The position numbers were made by a program, and so were the translations under genes. Under the pieces are notes generated by a model. That model was given only the letters and a program-made list of their open reading frames with translations. It was not told the origin of the DNA and did not search any database. DNA of 18,825 bases from contig KZ111162.1 in NCBI GenBank assembly GCA_002077045.2, positions 1-18,825 of the forward strand, given 5' to 3'. Positions 8,649-17,982 of the stretch are shown here, in pieces; the first letter of the stretch is position 1; every line of letters begins with the position of its first letter. This DNA comes from Rachicladosporium sp. CCFEE 5018 (lineage: Eukaryota > Ascomycota > Dothideomycetes > Cladosporiales > Cladosporiaceae).

Positions 8649-9860
8649 TCATAGCCCGTTGCCCTTCAAGAAGTCGAAGGTCAGCTGGAATCCAGCAGTA
8701 GCATTGTTATGCAACGGCAACGCATGCCCAGTGTTCGGCTGAATTACGACTTCGATGGCCGAAGCATTCGGATACGTTGTCGCCCTCAAATCCGTCGCAT
8801 TCGTCAAGCCCACGCAATCGCCACGACAGATGTAGAAGTCCTTCTCGGGCAGCAAGAATTGTATGGGCTTGGTGAAATTCGGAGCGAAGTTATTCAGAAT
8901 CCTCCATGACGAAGCAATCTCTCCTACTGGTACGGGTTGCTTGATCGAATTTCCATACTCGAATAGAGCAGGCGTATACGCGGTCGTGAGATTCCCTCCA
9001 AAGAAGACGTTCTGGATACCGTCTTCCTTGGCAACCACGTAGCCGCTACCCCTGTCGTACGGCGGATTGGCAGTAGCAGCGTATTCGAGGCTCCAAGAAG
9101 TGGAGCCGGCGCTGGCCAAGTTCAGGCCAAGGAGGTAGCCCGTGATGATGGCACCGTCACTCAGATTAGCATAATTGGCCAGGAAAGAGGAGGTCAAAAC
9201 GGAGCCAAAGCTGTGGCCGATGTGAATGACCTTGTCTGGCTTAGCCGGAGCTGAAAGCTGTACTCTGTTCTTGGTCTGGACGCGCTTGGCAAAGTCATAG
9301 AGGCTGCCATTGCGAGCCATCAGAGTCAATTGATGCAGAATCTCCAACTCGATAGCGCCCTGCACGACAGTGTAGGCGTCTGGATGGTCCGACTGGCCGA
9401 CTCCAAGACGGTCGTACGTTAAAATAGAGTATCCAGCCTTAAGAGACGCATCGACGTAGGAATGCTCCTCGGGCTGATAAGCCGAGTCCCAGTACCTGGA
9501 ATCGTAGTGTACGCCATGAGTCGCAAGTTGCAGAATGTCGCCGTGGGGACTGCGAGCTTTGGGCGCACAGAGCTGCGCATGGATCTTGAACGTCTCCGAT
9601 GTTGTGGTGTTCTGCAGCTTGCTGTCTGGCCCATGGGGAGTTGTGCGAGTCGCATCCCAGATAGCCCAGGCGGTGGCTTCGACATCATTGTTGACCCGTG
9701 GGATATCATATACAGCGCTGTCGGCCGTTGCGAAGATGGGTATGTCGAAAGACTTGCAAGTCCCGTACGGCCTGACGCTGCGGTCATAGGTGTGAAGAGG
9801 GTTCGCTGAGGTGCGGCGATTAAGTAGGACGAGGACCGCGACAATCAAGACGGATGCCAT
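8649..9860 (-). CDS. Secreted alpha/beta-hydrolase (esterase/lipase-like)
   Basis: A single-exon gene for a 403-residue serine hydrolase. The nucleophile elbow GHSFGS puts Ser at about 217, LPEKDFY gives the acid Asp about 341, and NTGHALPLH gives the His about 379. ATHGVHYDSRYW (about 114-125) is the oxyanion-loop region. The N-terminus MASVLIVAVLVLL followed by NRRTSA is a short signal peptide, or less likely an anchor. Eight N-glycosylation sequons and four cysteines, two in CRGDC, support passage through the secretory route. The frame extends upstream to a TTG at 9896, but the first ATG is 9860 (A at -3, G at +4). Substrate unknown; esterase, lipase or peptidase action all fit. No nearby gene suggests a pathway. 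Confidence 0.85.
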   Translation of the reverse strand: MASVLIVAVLVLLNRRTSANPLHTYDRSVRPYGTCKSFDIPIFATADSAVYDIPRVNNDVEATAWAIWDATRTTPHGPDSKLQNTTTSETFKIHAQLCAPKARSPHGDILQLATHGVHYDSRYWDSAYQPEEHSYVDASLKAGYSILTYDRLGVGQSDHPDAYTVVQGAIELEILHQLTLMARNGSLYDFAKRVQTKNRVQLSAPAKPDKVIHIGHSFGSVLTSSFLANYANLSDGAIITGYLLGLNLASAGSTSWSLEYAATANPPYDRGSGYVVAKEDGIQNVFFGGNLTTAYTPALFEYGNSIKQPVPVGEIASSWRILNNFAPNFTKPIQFLLPEKDFYICRGDCVGLTNATDLRATTYPNASAIEVVIQPNTGHALPLHNNATAGFQLTFDFLKGNGL

Positions 9861-10394
9861 GCTGAAGTAAGTTGCTTTCTCTGTTCGACTGTTCAATGAA
9901 AGATTGGATGTTCTGAGAGATGGACCAGACGACGGGAAAGCAGTCTACTTATACTTCAATTCACTCAGCACTGCCTCCTCCAATCTCGGGTGAGTAAGGC
10001 ATGGTCATTTACTGTCAGGCCATGCGGTGACCTGAATGTGCATGTTGGAGAGTCTTTTGAACGTGCTCGGCTTAGTATATGATGCATACGCTCGTTACGC
10101 GAAAGCGAGTACGCTCACGCACTGCCAAGTATCGATGCCAAGCCAACTTCTTGAGCATCACTATTGTAAACGACTACGGGCATACCGACAGCAATGCCAC
10201 TTGGTGACATCGCATGACAATTGCCAAGGTATGGCAATACGCCGATGTCCACTCCTCCGGCTCTGTGCTCTTCGAGAGGTCCGAACACGCGTGTAATTGC
10301 TGTCAGCCCTGCGCAAGACTCAGTGCACTCTGCATAGCCCGCTGACATAAACCAGAGACACTTGCGTGCCCTCTGATCGCACTGGCAAGCATCG
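9861..10394. other. Gene-free region between hydrolase start and unknown gene stop
   Basis: 534 bp holding the hydrolase promoter and the 3' UTR of the unknown gene. An ACACGCGTGT palindrome sits at 10285-10294. I see no gene or repeat here. Confidence 0.4.
9948..9953 (-). promoter_or_regulatory. TATA-like element of the hydrolase gene
   Basis: TATAAG on the minus strand, 88-93 bp before ATG 9860, is suitably placed for a core promoter. It rests on one short match. Confidence 0.3.
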
Positions 10395-11662
10395 CTAAGG
10401 CACCTTCTCCACAATTCTCGCCTCAATGTACAGCTTCGCCTTCTCGTCCCCATCAGCACACATGCTCCTCTGCGCAATGAACCCACTGGCACACAAGAAC
10501 GGCACATCGTCCCAGCGATACAGCAGCTTGCAGCCTCGCATCTGAGGAAGTACCCACAGCTCTAAAGCCCACTTCCACGGAATCTTCCGCAACACGCGAT
10601 TCTGCTTAAGACCCACAAACCCTCCTTCGCCAGACAGGAAGTAAGACCTGACTTGCTGTAATGTCTCATCCGGGTGAAGCGACAGGTGTACGTGGTGTGG
10701 CAACCCCAAAGCCTCGTCAATTTCGAGATCGTTGAAGAAGGTCGCTACCACGTGGAGCTCGTCCACGTGTTCGCCGGCTCCACGCCGACTCAAGAAGTCT
10801 TCCAGTCCGGTTGGAAAGTGTAATTCGGTCAACTCAGGCTGCACAGGTAGGTCCCAAGGGGCTGTAAAATGGTTCCTGGGATCCTCTGCTTCTTTGTCAC
10901 CGTCAAAGCCATCCGAGTCGACCAGCATGCGGTTCTGCACAGCCATGCATCTGAGGTCCCATGCCACACTTGGATCGAGCTGCTCTGTCTCGGTTGAGCC
11001 ATCCCAATTCTGCACGAAGTTCAGTAGGAATGCCCGCACTCGGTCAGCAGTCAAGGCGTCCCTGGCCGCGAAGAATGGATCGACATCGAACTCTGTGGTC
11101 AGCTCCAGCTTGTCAGAGTCCCGGAACGAATCCGCGAGCTCCACTTCACCAATGCGCAGACCATTGAGGATCCAGGTGTCAACGCCTAGCCACGTCACGG
11201 TGCTGCGAACAGGATCGATCCGCGCGACAATGATGCAGTAAGTGGGTATATCGAGATGTTCGTCCGCCGTCGTGCGCGGGCCGACGCGGATCTCAACGTA
11301 GTGCCTCTCAGAGTCTGAGGAAGATGCAGGGGAGACACGAGAATTGGCCCGGGAAGGGGCGGCTGGAACGGAGGGGCGAGGCTTGACGACGATAATGCCG
11401 CCTGAGCTGGAGTCGCTTTTGGTGCTTTGCGGACTTTCGTTGGCCTGGGTCGCAGTAGCGTTGACGGCCTCGCCGACCGGCTCAGCCATCTGCACGTCCT
11501 TATCGTCGCGATTATTGACTGCTTCTTCCTCGTTATCGCTGCTGTCACTGTCACGACGTAGTGTCAGAACTGTTCCGTGCGAGTTGCAAGCACTCAGGCC
11601 CTCTCTTACCTGTCATACACACCACTGGGTGTCAGGTACTGCGAGACGGTAGGCGGCGCCAT
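10395..11662 (-). CDS. Unrecognised 401-residue protein, acidic low-complexity N-terminus
   Basis: Two exons, 11662-11610 and 11547-10395, joined over a 62 nt intron. Splicing links MAPPTVSQYLTPSGVYD to SDSSDNEEEAVNN in frame, and ATG 11662 has A at -3 and G at +4; without the intron the first ATG in frame is 11489. Residues 1 to about 100 are rich in Ser, Pro, Ala and acids and look disordered. From about 100 the protein looks folded: alternating strands (HYVEIRVGPRT, YCIIVARIDP, VTWLGVDTWIL), a helix RVRAFLLNFVQNW, and a Trp/Cys-rich end (KIPWKWALELWVLPQMRGC). There is no signal peptide, membrane segment or catalytic motif I know. I do not recognise the family and assign no function. It is unlikely to be spurious: the long frame, splice fit and start agree. 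Confidence 0.75.
11548..11609 (-). other. Intron of the unrecognised gene
   Basis: The 62 nt intron has donor GTAAGA, branch TTCTGACAC and acceptor GTGACAG. Splicing makes the Ser codon AG|T. Confidence 0.75.
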
Positions 11663-11940
11663 CTTGTACCAGGAAGGTAGACAGAGACTGGTGTTGCTGA
11701 GTGTAGGAGATGACGGAACAGCTTACTGTGTGTTTCCTCCCTTTGTGTGAGCGTGGTGTGTCAGCTTCACTTCCAGTGAGTGAAGGAAAGCGCACGAAGT
11801 CTCAAAAGTGGGTCTGTGATGCTAACTCATGCGCACACTGAGGATCAGATCACTCACTCAAGACACCTTGTCTGTACAGTACCCAAGCCTCAGCCCCAGC
11901 GCCTTGCAATCCTAGGTCATGACCGTTCGTGAACAATGCA
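11663..11940. promoter_or_regulatory. Promoter of the unrecognised gene / 3' flank of the K+ channel gene
   Basis: 278 bp without a gene. The only structure seen is a 7 bp inverted repeat CTTCACT/AGTGAAG (11765-11771 and 11779-11785), about 100 bp before ATG 11662. Confidence 0.35.
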
Positions 11941-14285
11941 TCACTCTTCTTGTGGATCGATCCACGTACCCTGCCTTCTCACAACCTCCACCTCTATTCC
12001 CGCAGTGTCCTCCGGATCACCCACAGCGACTCCCCCTTCCTTTACTTTTTCATCCCACTGTCCTCTCCTGAACACCGGGCTCTCTGCTCTGTCCCGTTTT
12101 TCCATTCCGGCCGTAGTAGAAATCCGCCTGATATACCTTCCCATACTCTCCGTCAGGCGATCGAGCACAAAATCCGCTTCACTACCTTTGGTCAACATAG
12201 GACTGTCTTCGCCAATCCAATCCCACTCAATCATGCCCTCTGCCGCTTCGATCTCGACATCCTCACCGTTCTTCGCCGTGAAACGGATGAGCTGCGTGAA
12301 CACCACCCATTCCTCGTAGCTATACCGCTTCTTCGGATCATTCTTGGCGTCCGCGGCTGTCGCTCGGATGGCTTTCGACAAGCGAAGCGCGAGCTCGTGG
12401 TGTGAGGGCACTTCAGTGGCAAGCTGATCAAGAGTCTTCGGTTCAGGCGAGGCAGTCGAAGGATCATCGCCGACGGGGAAGCCTTCTTCGATCCTGTGGA
12501 TCGCAGCTTTGCGCTCCTTGCGAGTCTGAAGCCATACGAGGAGCCAAGGATGGCGCTCGAGGAAATGGCGATAGACGCCTTCCTTCGGCAGAAGAGTGAA
12601 GTCTGCGAGCCGAGAAGACGACTCTTTGAACTTGGAGATCACAGTCTCCCCGAGATGGCTTACCAAGATGGACATGACAGGCACAGCGATCAAACTCCAC
12701 ACCACGAAGAAAGGCCTGCCAGGGTTGGATTGCGGTGCCAGATCGCCGTATCCGATCGTGAGTAGCGAGACGTAGCAAAAGTACAAGGCTTCGAAGTAGG
12801 TCATATCCTGCGACGCTTGCTCGCACTGCCAGAAGACTGCCGCGCCAACACCCCAAAGTAGTGCGAAAGCTATGGCGCTGAAACCCAAAGCAGACCAATT
12901 TTTGAACTTGACATTGTCCGCTTGGATGCGGCGCATGGCTTCGAAACGATCTTTCTCTTCACGCAGCAGCAGCAGCTTGGGAGCTCGTGGCTTGATCACC
13001 AGACTGGTAGCCCGGCGAGTGAGCTTGAGGATTGGCTGATCCGATTTGGCGCTTGGACGGTCAGACGGCGAATTGGCTTCGTCATCAGCGATTCGTATCG
13101 TTGTTTCGCGTTCAAACGTCGGCATCGGCGGCGCATCCACTGCCTTCCTCGGCGCCTCAACAATGATGCCCTGCCTCGTCTTCAGCTCCATTGAGCTCCT
13201 CACGGTCCTCTCCATAGTCCTCGCACGACTACGCTCAATATGCTTGTGCACAATGTTCTCCGCGCCAAGCTCCCCGGCAAACTTCGTAATACTGCTCACC
13301 ATCAGACCAAGCATGATGATCCCGCCGATAGCGTAAGGAAACATAATGCCTCGTCCGATGTTGCACGTCGGGACCATATCCCCGAACCCTATTGTAAGAA
13401 TACTGACGTCGCAGAAGTACAGAGCATTGGTGTAGCTCCAATTGTATTTCGAGTCGCCGAATGCTTCTCTATGACTGACATGACGCCAGCGCCGCCGGCA
13501 AGCCAGATGAAGAAGAACATTGTCTGAAGAATCAGGGTACGGTGGGCTTCGGTGAGAGTAAAGTTCTGGGGATAGTGACCGAGGAAGTAGCCCAGCATGT
13601 TGACCATCAGGAGCATGGAGCAGACTGTGTAGAGGCAGGCGGCCAGGACTGCGTACCAGAAGCCTTGGGTGTAGGTCTGCTGCGTTCGCATGGGCGGCAC
13701 GTACAGTTCCATCGCGACCGTGATCCCAATAAGAATGCCGGTGGCGACATACCACATCACGATAGTCACCGGCAAGGCAATGATGTACCTGATCCTCTTT
13801 GTGAAGTTGCAGAGGAGGAAGATGTTGCCCACGAAGCCCATGACGAGGCTCACTACATTCAGGACCAGGCACCATTTCGGATCCGCGAACGTCACGCCTT
13901 CGAGATGCGTCACAAAAGTGGTTTTGTCGCCGTTCCAGTCGCAGATCGTGGCGTCGTACTCATTGTCAACACCGGCAACGTCGCACTGTCTCCAATATGT
14001 CACCAGTGCCGCTATGGAGAAGACATTCGCCAACGGGCCGAGGGTCGCAGCCAGGAGGGGAATGGCCGTAGAAGCAAACCACCAGTCCTGTTCCTCATCG
14101 TCGTCCCAGTCGCGCAGCGTGAATCGCCACCAGTGCAGGCGTTTGTCGGGCTCCGTCGGTTCGATGACTAAAGAAGCGCGACGTTGTGAGGAGCGGGCAG
14201 AGGAGCGGCGATTCCGCCAGAGTTGAGGCCGAGCATCGAGATAGACGTCTGAGTCTCTGCGCGGCGGCTCCTCGGAGGAAGCCAT
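11941..14285 (-). CDS. TOK1: TOK1-type two-pore outward-rectifier K+ channel, frame broken by one base
   Basis: A fungal plasma-membrane potassium channel of the TOK family (8 TM, 2 pores). Frame one runs 14285-13464 (274 residues) and holds an Arg-rich cytosolic N-terminus and the first four to five hydrophobic segments, ending LAGGAGVMSVIEK. The rest lies in another frame from 13464 to 11941. It has the P-helix YTNALYFCDVSIL, first filter TIGFGD (about 298-303), a long cytosolic linker of about 130 residues, a second P-loop with filter TIGYGD (about 510-515), and a soluble tail with EWDWIGEDSPML. Both filters are intact. The total, about 781 residues, fits the family. No GT-AG intron joins the frames without deleting pore helix 1. 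One base (C on the plus strand) appears missing near 13464, an assembly error or a real lesion. Confidence 0.88.
13462..13467 (-). other. Frameshift point in the K+ channel gene
   Basis: Frame one reads VIEK then HSATR and stops at 13389; the other frame reads AFGDSKYNWSYTNALYF from codon 13464-13462. One extra base next to 13464 would fuse them as VIEK-AFGDS. The plus strand reads ATGCTTC here. Confidence 0.8.
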
Positions 14286-14929
14286 GATGGGTGTTATTGC
14301 TCTGGTGGGCTACGCATAGCCATCAAAATCTGTCCGGTATAGATACACTGAATAGATGATTCAAATACGGCAGATCAAAGCATCAGCCCATGCCGAGTCC
14401 ACGAGGCGTGATATCCAGGTCCAGGCGTTGTTCTGTTGTCCACGTTCAAGGTCCACTTGCTGTCTCGTTAGCTGCACGGTGGCGATTGCATCTTCCCATC
14501 CACAGTAGCACGAAATAACATGACAACAGAGAAAGAGCACACGCGAAAGAGACCAACCGCTACCTGCGACTGACAATGACGACCTCGGAGAAGCGAAATG
14601 TAATGGAACGGAACGCTGCGCACGGGAAACGAAAGAAGCAAAAGAGGCGTGGTTCAGGCAAGGTTTGATAAGCGTACAGTAATGATCTAGAGCGGCCTTG
14701 CGCGGGTGCCAAGCTTCACGTGGTAGACATGAGGGTCTCGATGTGGCGTCACCTTCGCGATGGTCGAGGCCAAGGTAAAGTGACCAATCGATGAGAATAT
14801 TGCAAACATTGCGCCGGTTGATTGGCTTTTGAAAATTTTGTGTAGCAACAATCCCAAGCAGATGGGTAGAGCTTCGTATTCACATCACGCTCGTTATAGC
14901 ATTCGCCCATGCCCTGCGTACAATTGCCT
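14286..14929. other. Gene-free region upstream of the K+ channel gene
   Basis: 644 bp between the channel ATG and the stop of the APSES gene. Short minus-strand frames (14361-14576, 14749-14940) carry no recognisable domain. It probably holds the channel promoter and the APSES 3' UTR. A CACGTG lies near 14718. Confidence 0.4.
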
Positions 14930-17699
14930 CTAGCCTTCACCCCTGCCGTCCACTCTCCTCAGGAACTCTCGCACCCTTCCCACCTCGCCTTCACCTCTCA
15001 TACCTCCTCTCTCGCTCTCCACAGCCTGCACAAGACTCGGTAAGGCCTCCTCTACTCTGCCTTCCTCCACATCTGTACAAAGACTCACGACTTTCCTGTA
15101 CAGTCCTGCTAACTCCAGACTTCTGCTTCTGAGGTCCGCATCCTGCCGCTGGAGAAGAGTATTGTTGTTGTGATATGCGTGGATGTTCTGCCTGAGGAAG
15201 GCGGTGGATGGCAGAGCGGTGGCGAGCTGTGGGGAGAACGCAGCATCGGCGTTGGGGAGGATGGCGATGAGGTCCGCAGGCAGAATGGCTGTGTCTGCGT
15301 CGCCCAGTGCTGTGACTTGTGATTGAGAAGCTTGAGGTTTGGTGATCTTGAAACGGTTGAGATTTGCGAGCCGTGCTTGTCGCTCACCTCGTGCCTTGAC
15401 ACGGCTTTGAGTCTCTCGGAGGCGCTCGAGCTCGGTCGTTTGAATCGCAGAAAATTCGCGGATTTGCGCGTTGAGGCGGTCGATAGCCTCTGTGCGTTGC
15501 GCGAGGAGGTCGCGATGGGTCGTCATGTTGCTGGTGAGGAGCGTTGTCATTGCTGTGAGGAAGTGTTAGCAGGCTGTAGTCGTATTCTATTACGAGCATA
15601 GTAGTGAGGCTTACATGTGATCACGTCCTGACTTAGATCCTCAGTCTGGCTCACTTGTGCAGCGCCTTCACCTGCATCTTCCTCCTGCGTGTCAGGCATG
15701 GCCTGCGTGCTCTGCTGAGACGCCAGACCGTTTGATAGACCAGCGTCAGATCCAACACCAAAGTCCTTCGCACTGACGCCTTTGTTATTCGCCAAGCCAG
15801 GATCAGCGTGGATCTCGAGAAGTTGTTGTATAATACTGCGATTACCGATTCTCGCGACGAGGTTCAATGCGGTGTTACCAGCTTTGTCCCGTGCGTTCAC
15901 GATATGTGACAAGAAGCGCACGAGATTGACAGCACCCTTCGCACTACTCAGAATGGAGTCTTGGCTTGATGAGTCGCCGTTGGTGAGCTGAGGATCAGTG
16001 GTACTCTTCTGGGACATCATCGGTGCGGTAGGTGCAGTCCCAGGAGCGCCAGGGGCAGTGCCAATGCGAACGAGGAACTCAAGCAACGCTTCAAGGTAGT
16101 ACTTGCTACTCGGTGCGCGGCCCTTGATACCTGAGGAGACAGCAATATGATGTAGCACGGTCCGGCCTGCGTGGTCGCGGACCTCGATCAGTGGGCTTAG
16201 AAGCTCCAGCAAGTCAGGGAAGCAGGTGCGCTCCCAGCAATTGCTAACGATGACAGCGGAGATCAGCGGACTCTGGCCAGAGACATTACCTCGCCAGATG
16301 TTCGCGCCTCTGCTGATCAGCAGCTTGAGCAATGGCATCTTAGCCAATGTTGCAGCCCAGTGCAAGGCATTGTTGGCCGATGCGTCAAGCGGGATGTTGA
16401 AGTCTTCGCCACTGAGCTGCTGTATCGCGGGATGTGAGCTGTAGTCGGTCCGGCCGGACTCAGAAAACAGACCCAAGATGAGGTTCATCTTCTCGGTCTG
16501 CTCATCATTCGATGGTGTAGGCAAGGGAGGCAGCGCCGCGTCGCGTTCACCCTCCATGAAGTCTCGTGTCATTGTCGCGTCATACAGAAAGCTCTCGTTC
16601 GGCTCTGTCGGCGTCGCAGATCGCATGGAGATATCGAGCGGGAGACTTGGAGGAGGCATGGCACCGCCATTACTGTCACCTCGCATGCGCTTGCGGGGAG
16701 GTTCCCCATTCGGCTGTGTACTGTAGCCAGAGTCGTACTTTCCCTCCCCATCGAAGCTGCCTTGTGATGCCATGCTCTGCTGACTGCCCATTTGCATGCC
16801 ATCTTGTTGCGATGGCTGTGTGTAGTAGGGTTTCTGCACGCTCGCTGGCCTCGACATGGGCGAATTTAGCCTCGCTGCCTTACTCATCGCTGCCAGAGCT
16901 ACTGATGTTGACGGCGAGATATTCGAGAAGAACGTTCCGTTCGTCGCGGGTCCACCATTGGGCACAGCATCTACCTGATTGTAGTACCTCTTTCGGTTTG
17001 CTGCCATGGCCTGTTCCTTTGTCGGGGTCTCTTGGCCTTGGCCGCCTGACCCATCGGAGCTCACATCGTAGTCCAGCAATGGCTTGAGGATGTCTTCGAC
17101 ACCATACTGACGGCAGAACTCGCGGCCTCGTCGATAGCTAATCCAAGTGCCCTGGTACTTGCCGTAGCCACCCTGCACTTTCTCGTGCTCGCCGGGCAAG
17201 ATCTCCTTCTCCAGCACCTTCGTGCGCTTGCCCTTGTCGACTCCAGCGACTTTGAGGATCTGCGTAGCGTTGAGCCAGCCGTCATTACGTCGGCGCATGC
17301 ATGCGACACCCTGTATGTCCATTTCGTAGACATTCACTCCGGAGTACACCGCCTATGAGCTCACGTCAGTCCCGCTAACATAAGCTTCCATGCGCTTTTC
17401 GCACTTACTGTGTATATCTGCGGCTTCCCTCCATATCCTCTCCCATTCTCATATCCCTGCCCAAAACTTCTCGCATACCCCGGATTGCTCACCGGCCCAT
17501 TCGGGAAGCTCTGGCTGTACTGCATTTGGCGTTGCGCCGGCTGCTGCTGCTGCTGTGAAGGATGCGCATGTGTATTCACGTGATCGTAAGGCGTGCTGAA
17601 GCTCTGCGAGTAGGGCGCGGGCATGCCATGCTGGGGTGGGGAGGCTTGCGACATATGCGCAAAGGACTGCTGCGGGGTCATGAAGGTGAGGTTGGCCAT
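14930..17699 (-). CDS. APSES transcription factor with ankyrin repeats, MBF subunit (Mbp1/Res2-like)
   Basis: An 883-residue nuclear factor from exons 17699-17409, 17352-15615 and 15552-14930. MBF drives G1/S genes through ACGCGT boxes. Residues 1-97 are Gln/Ser/Tyr/Pro-rich with a five-Gln run. The APSES (KilA-N-like) DNA-binding domain follows at about 98-195, with CMRRRNDGWLNATQILKVAG and KVQGGYGKYQGTWI. A basic PPRKRMR (about 315-321) may be a nuclear signal. Ankyrin repeats span about 420-615 (NALHWAATLAKMPLLKLL, GRTVLHHIA, GNTALNLVARIG). A C-terminal coiled coil begins near 685 (AIDRLNAQIREF, ELERLRETQ) and should dimerise with its partner. The DNA-binding domain resembles Res2/Mbp1, but filamentous fungi have a Swi6/Cdc10-type paralogue that keeps this domain, so I give no symbol. 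Its promoter carries SCB and MCB boxes. Confidence 0.9.
15553..15614 (-). other. APSES gene intron 2
   Basis: The 62 nt intron has donor GTAAGC, branch CTGCTAACAC and acceptor CTCACAG. It joins LSQDVIT to SMTTLLTSN and so attaches the coiled-coil exon. Confidence 0.85.
17353..17408 (-). other. APSES gene intron 1
   Basis: The 56 nt intron has donor GTAAGT, branch GACTGACG and acceptor CTCATAG. Phase 0 joining gives QIYT-AVYSGVNVYEMD. Confidence 0.85.
17541..17555. repeat. (CTG)5 / (CAG)5 trinucleotide run
   Basis: Five CTG units on the plus strand encode five Gln on the minus strand in the low-complexity N-terminus of the APSES protein. Such runs often vary in length between strains. Confidence 0.7.
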
Positions 17700-17972
17700 G
17701 CGGCGGCGAAGGGACAGTTATGTATTGGAGTAAGGTCCTGCAGTGTAACGGTGTAGTGAGTGGACAGTTGGGTTGGCGGAGCGGACATTTGGGGGTGGTG
17801 TGTGTCTTTGTCGGTGATATCAGTTTCGTGTGAGCGACGCGATTTCACGCGTAGATGGAGCAGGTCGGTCGTGGCTTCCCGAGCCGGTGGTGCACGGACG
17901 TCAACCCTATTCACTTACAACAAAGTCCACGTGAGTCTGCTGATTGCTATATCACAAGGCTATGTCTTTCAT
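17700..17972. promoter_or_regulatory. Divergent promoter, APSES factor / LYR-like gene
   Basis: This 273 bp shared upstream region holds a tight group of G1/S-type elements (17824-17852) near its middle and an E-box CACGTG (17928-17933) about 40 bp before the LYR-like start. No gene is seen in it. Confidence 0.6.
17824..17852. promoter_or_regulatory. SCB + MCB cluster (MBF/SBF-type sites)
   Basis: Within 29 bp lie TTTCGTG at 17824-17830 (CACGAAA, the Swi4 cell-cycle box, on the minus strand), ACGCGA at 17837-17842 (one mismatch from an MCB) and ACGCGT at 17847-17852 (a perfect MluI cell-cycle box). The group is 125-153 bp before the APSES ATG and 121-149 bp before the LYR-like ATG. These are the known targets of the kind of factor encoded next door. 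Binding is inferred, not shown. Confidence 0.5.
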
Positions 17973-17982
17973 ATGCCATTGA
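17962..17982 (+). promoter_or_regulatory. Short upstream ORF overlapping the LYR-like start
   Basis: ATG 17962 opens a six-codon frame (MSFICH) that ends at TGA 17980-17982 and overlaps the main ATG at 17973 out of frame. It has G at -3, better than the C at -3 of the main start. Confidence 0.3.

Noticed and set aside
10732..11241. Plus-strand 169-codon frame
   Set aside because: Antisense to the unrecognised gene, Ser/Arg-rich, no start context or domain support.
13389..13560. An intron explaining the channel frame change
   Set aside because: Candidate GT-AG pairs are too short, give the wrong phase (for example an 82 nt choice), or delete the conserved segment before pore 1 or pore helix 1.
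13465..13875. Upstream extension of the second channel frame as its own N-terminus
   Set aside because: Translation is His/Leu/Arg-rich nonsense while the other frame over the same bases gives proper transmembrane channel sequence.
13542..14226. Plus-strand frames of about 178-209 codons opposite the K+ channel
   Set aside because: Antisense to conserved membrane segments, no recognisable domain, low-complexity His/Glu/Val content.
14641..14680. Possible tRNA B-box (GGTTCAGGC)
   Set aside because: It lacks the full GGTTCRANNCC match and I could not fold a cloverleaf around it.
16566..17087. Plus-strand 173-codon frame
   Set aside because: Antisense to the APSES gene exon 2; shadow frame.
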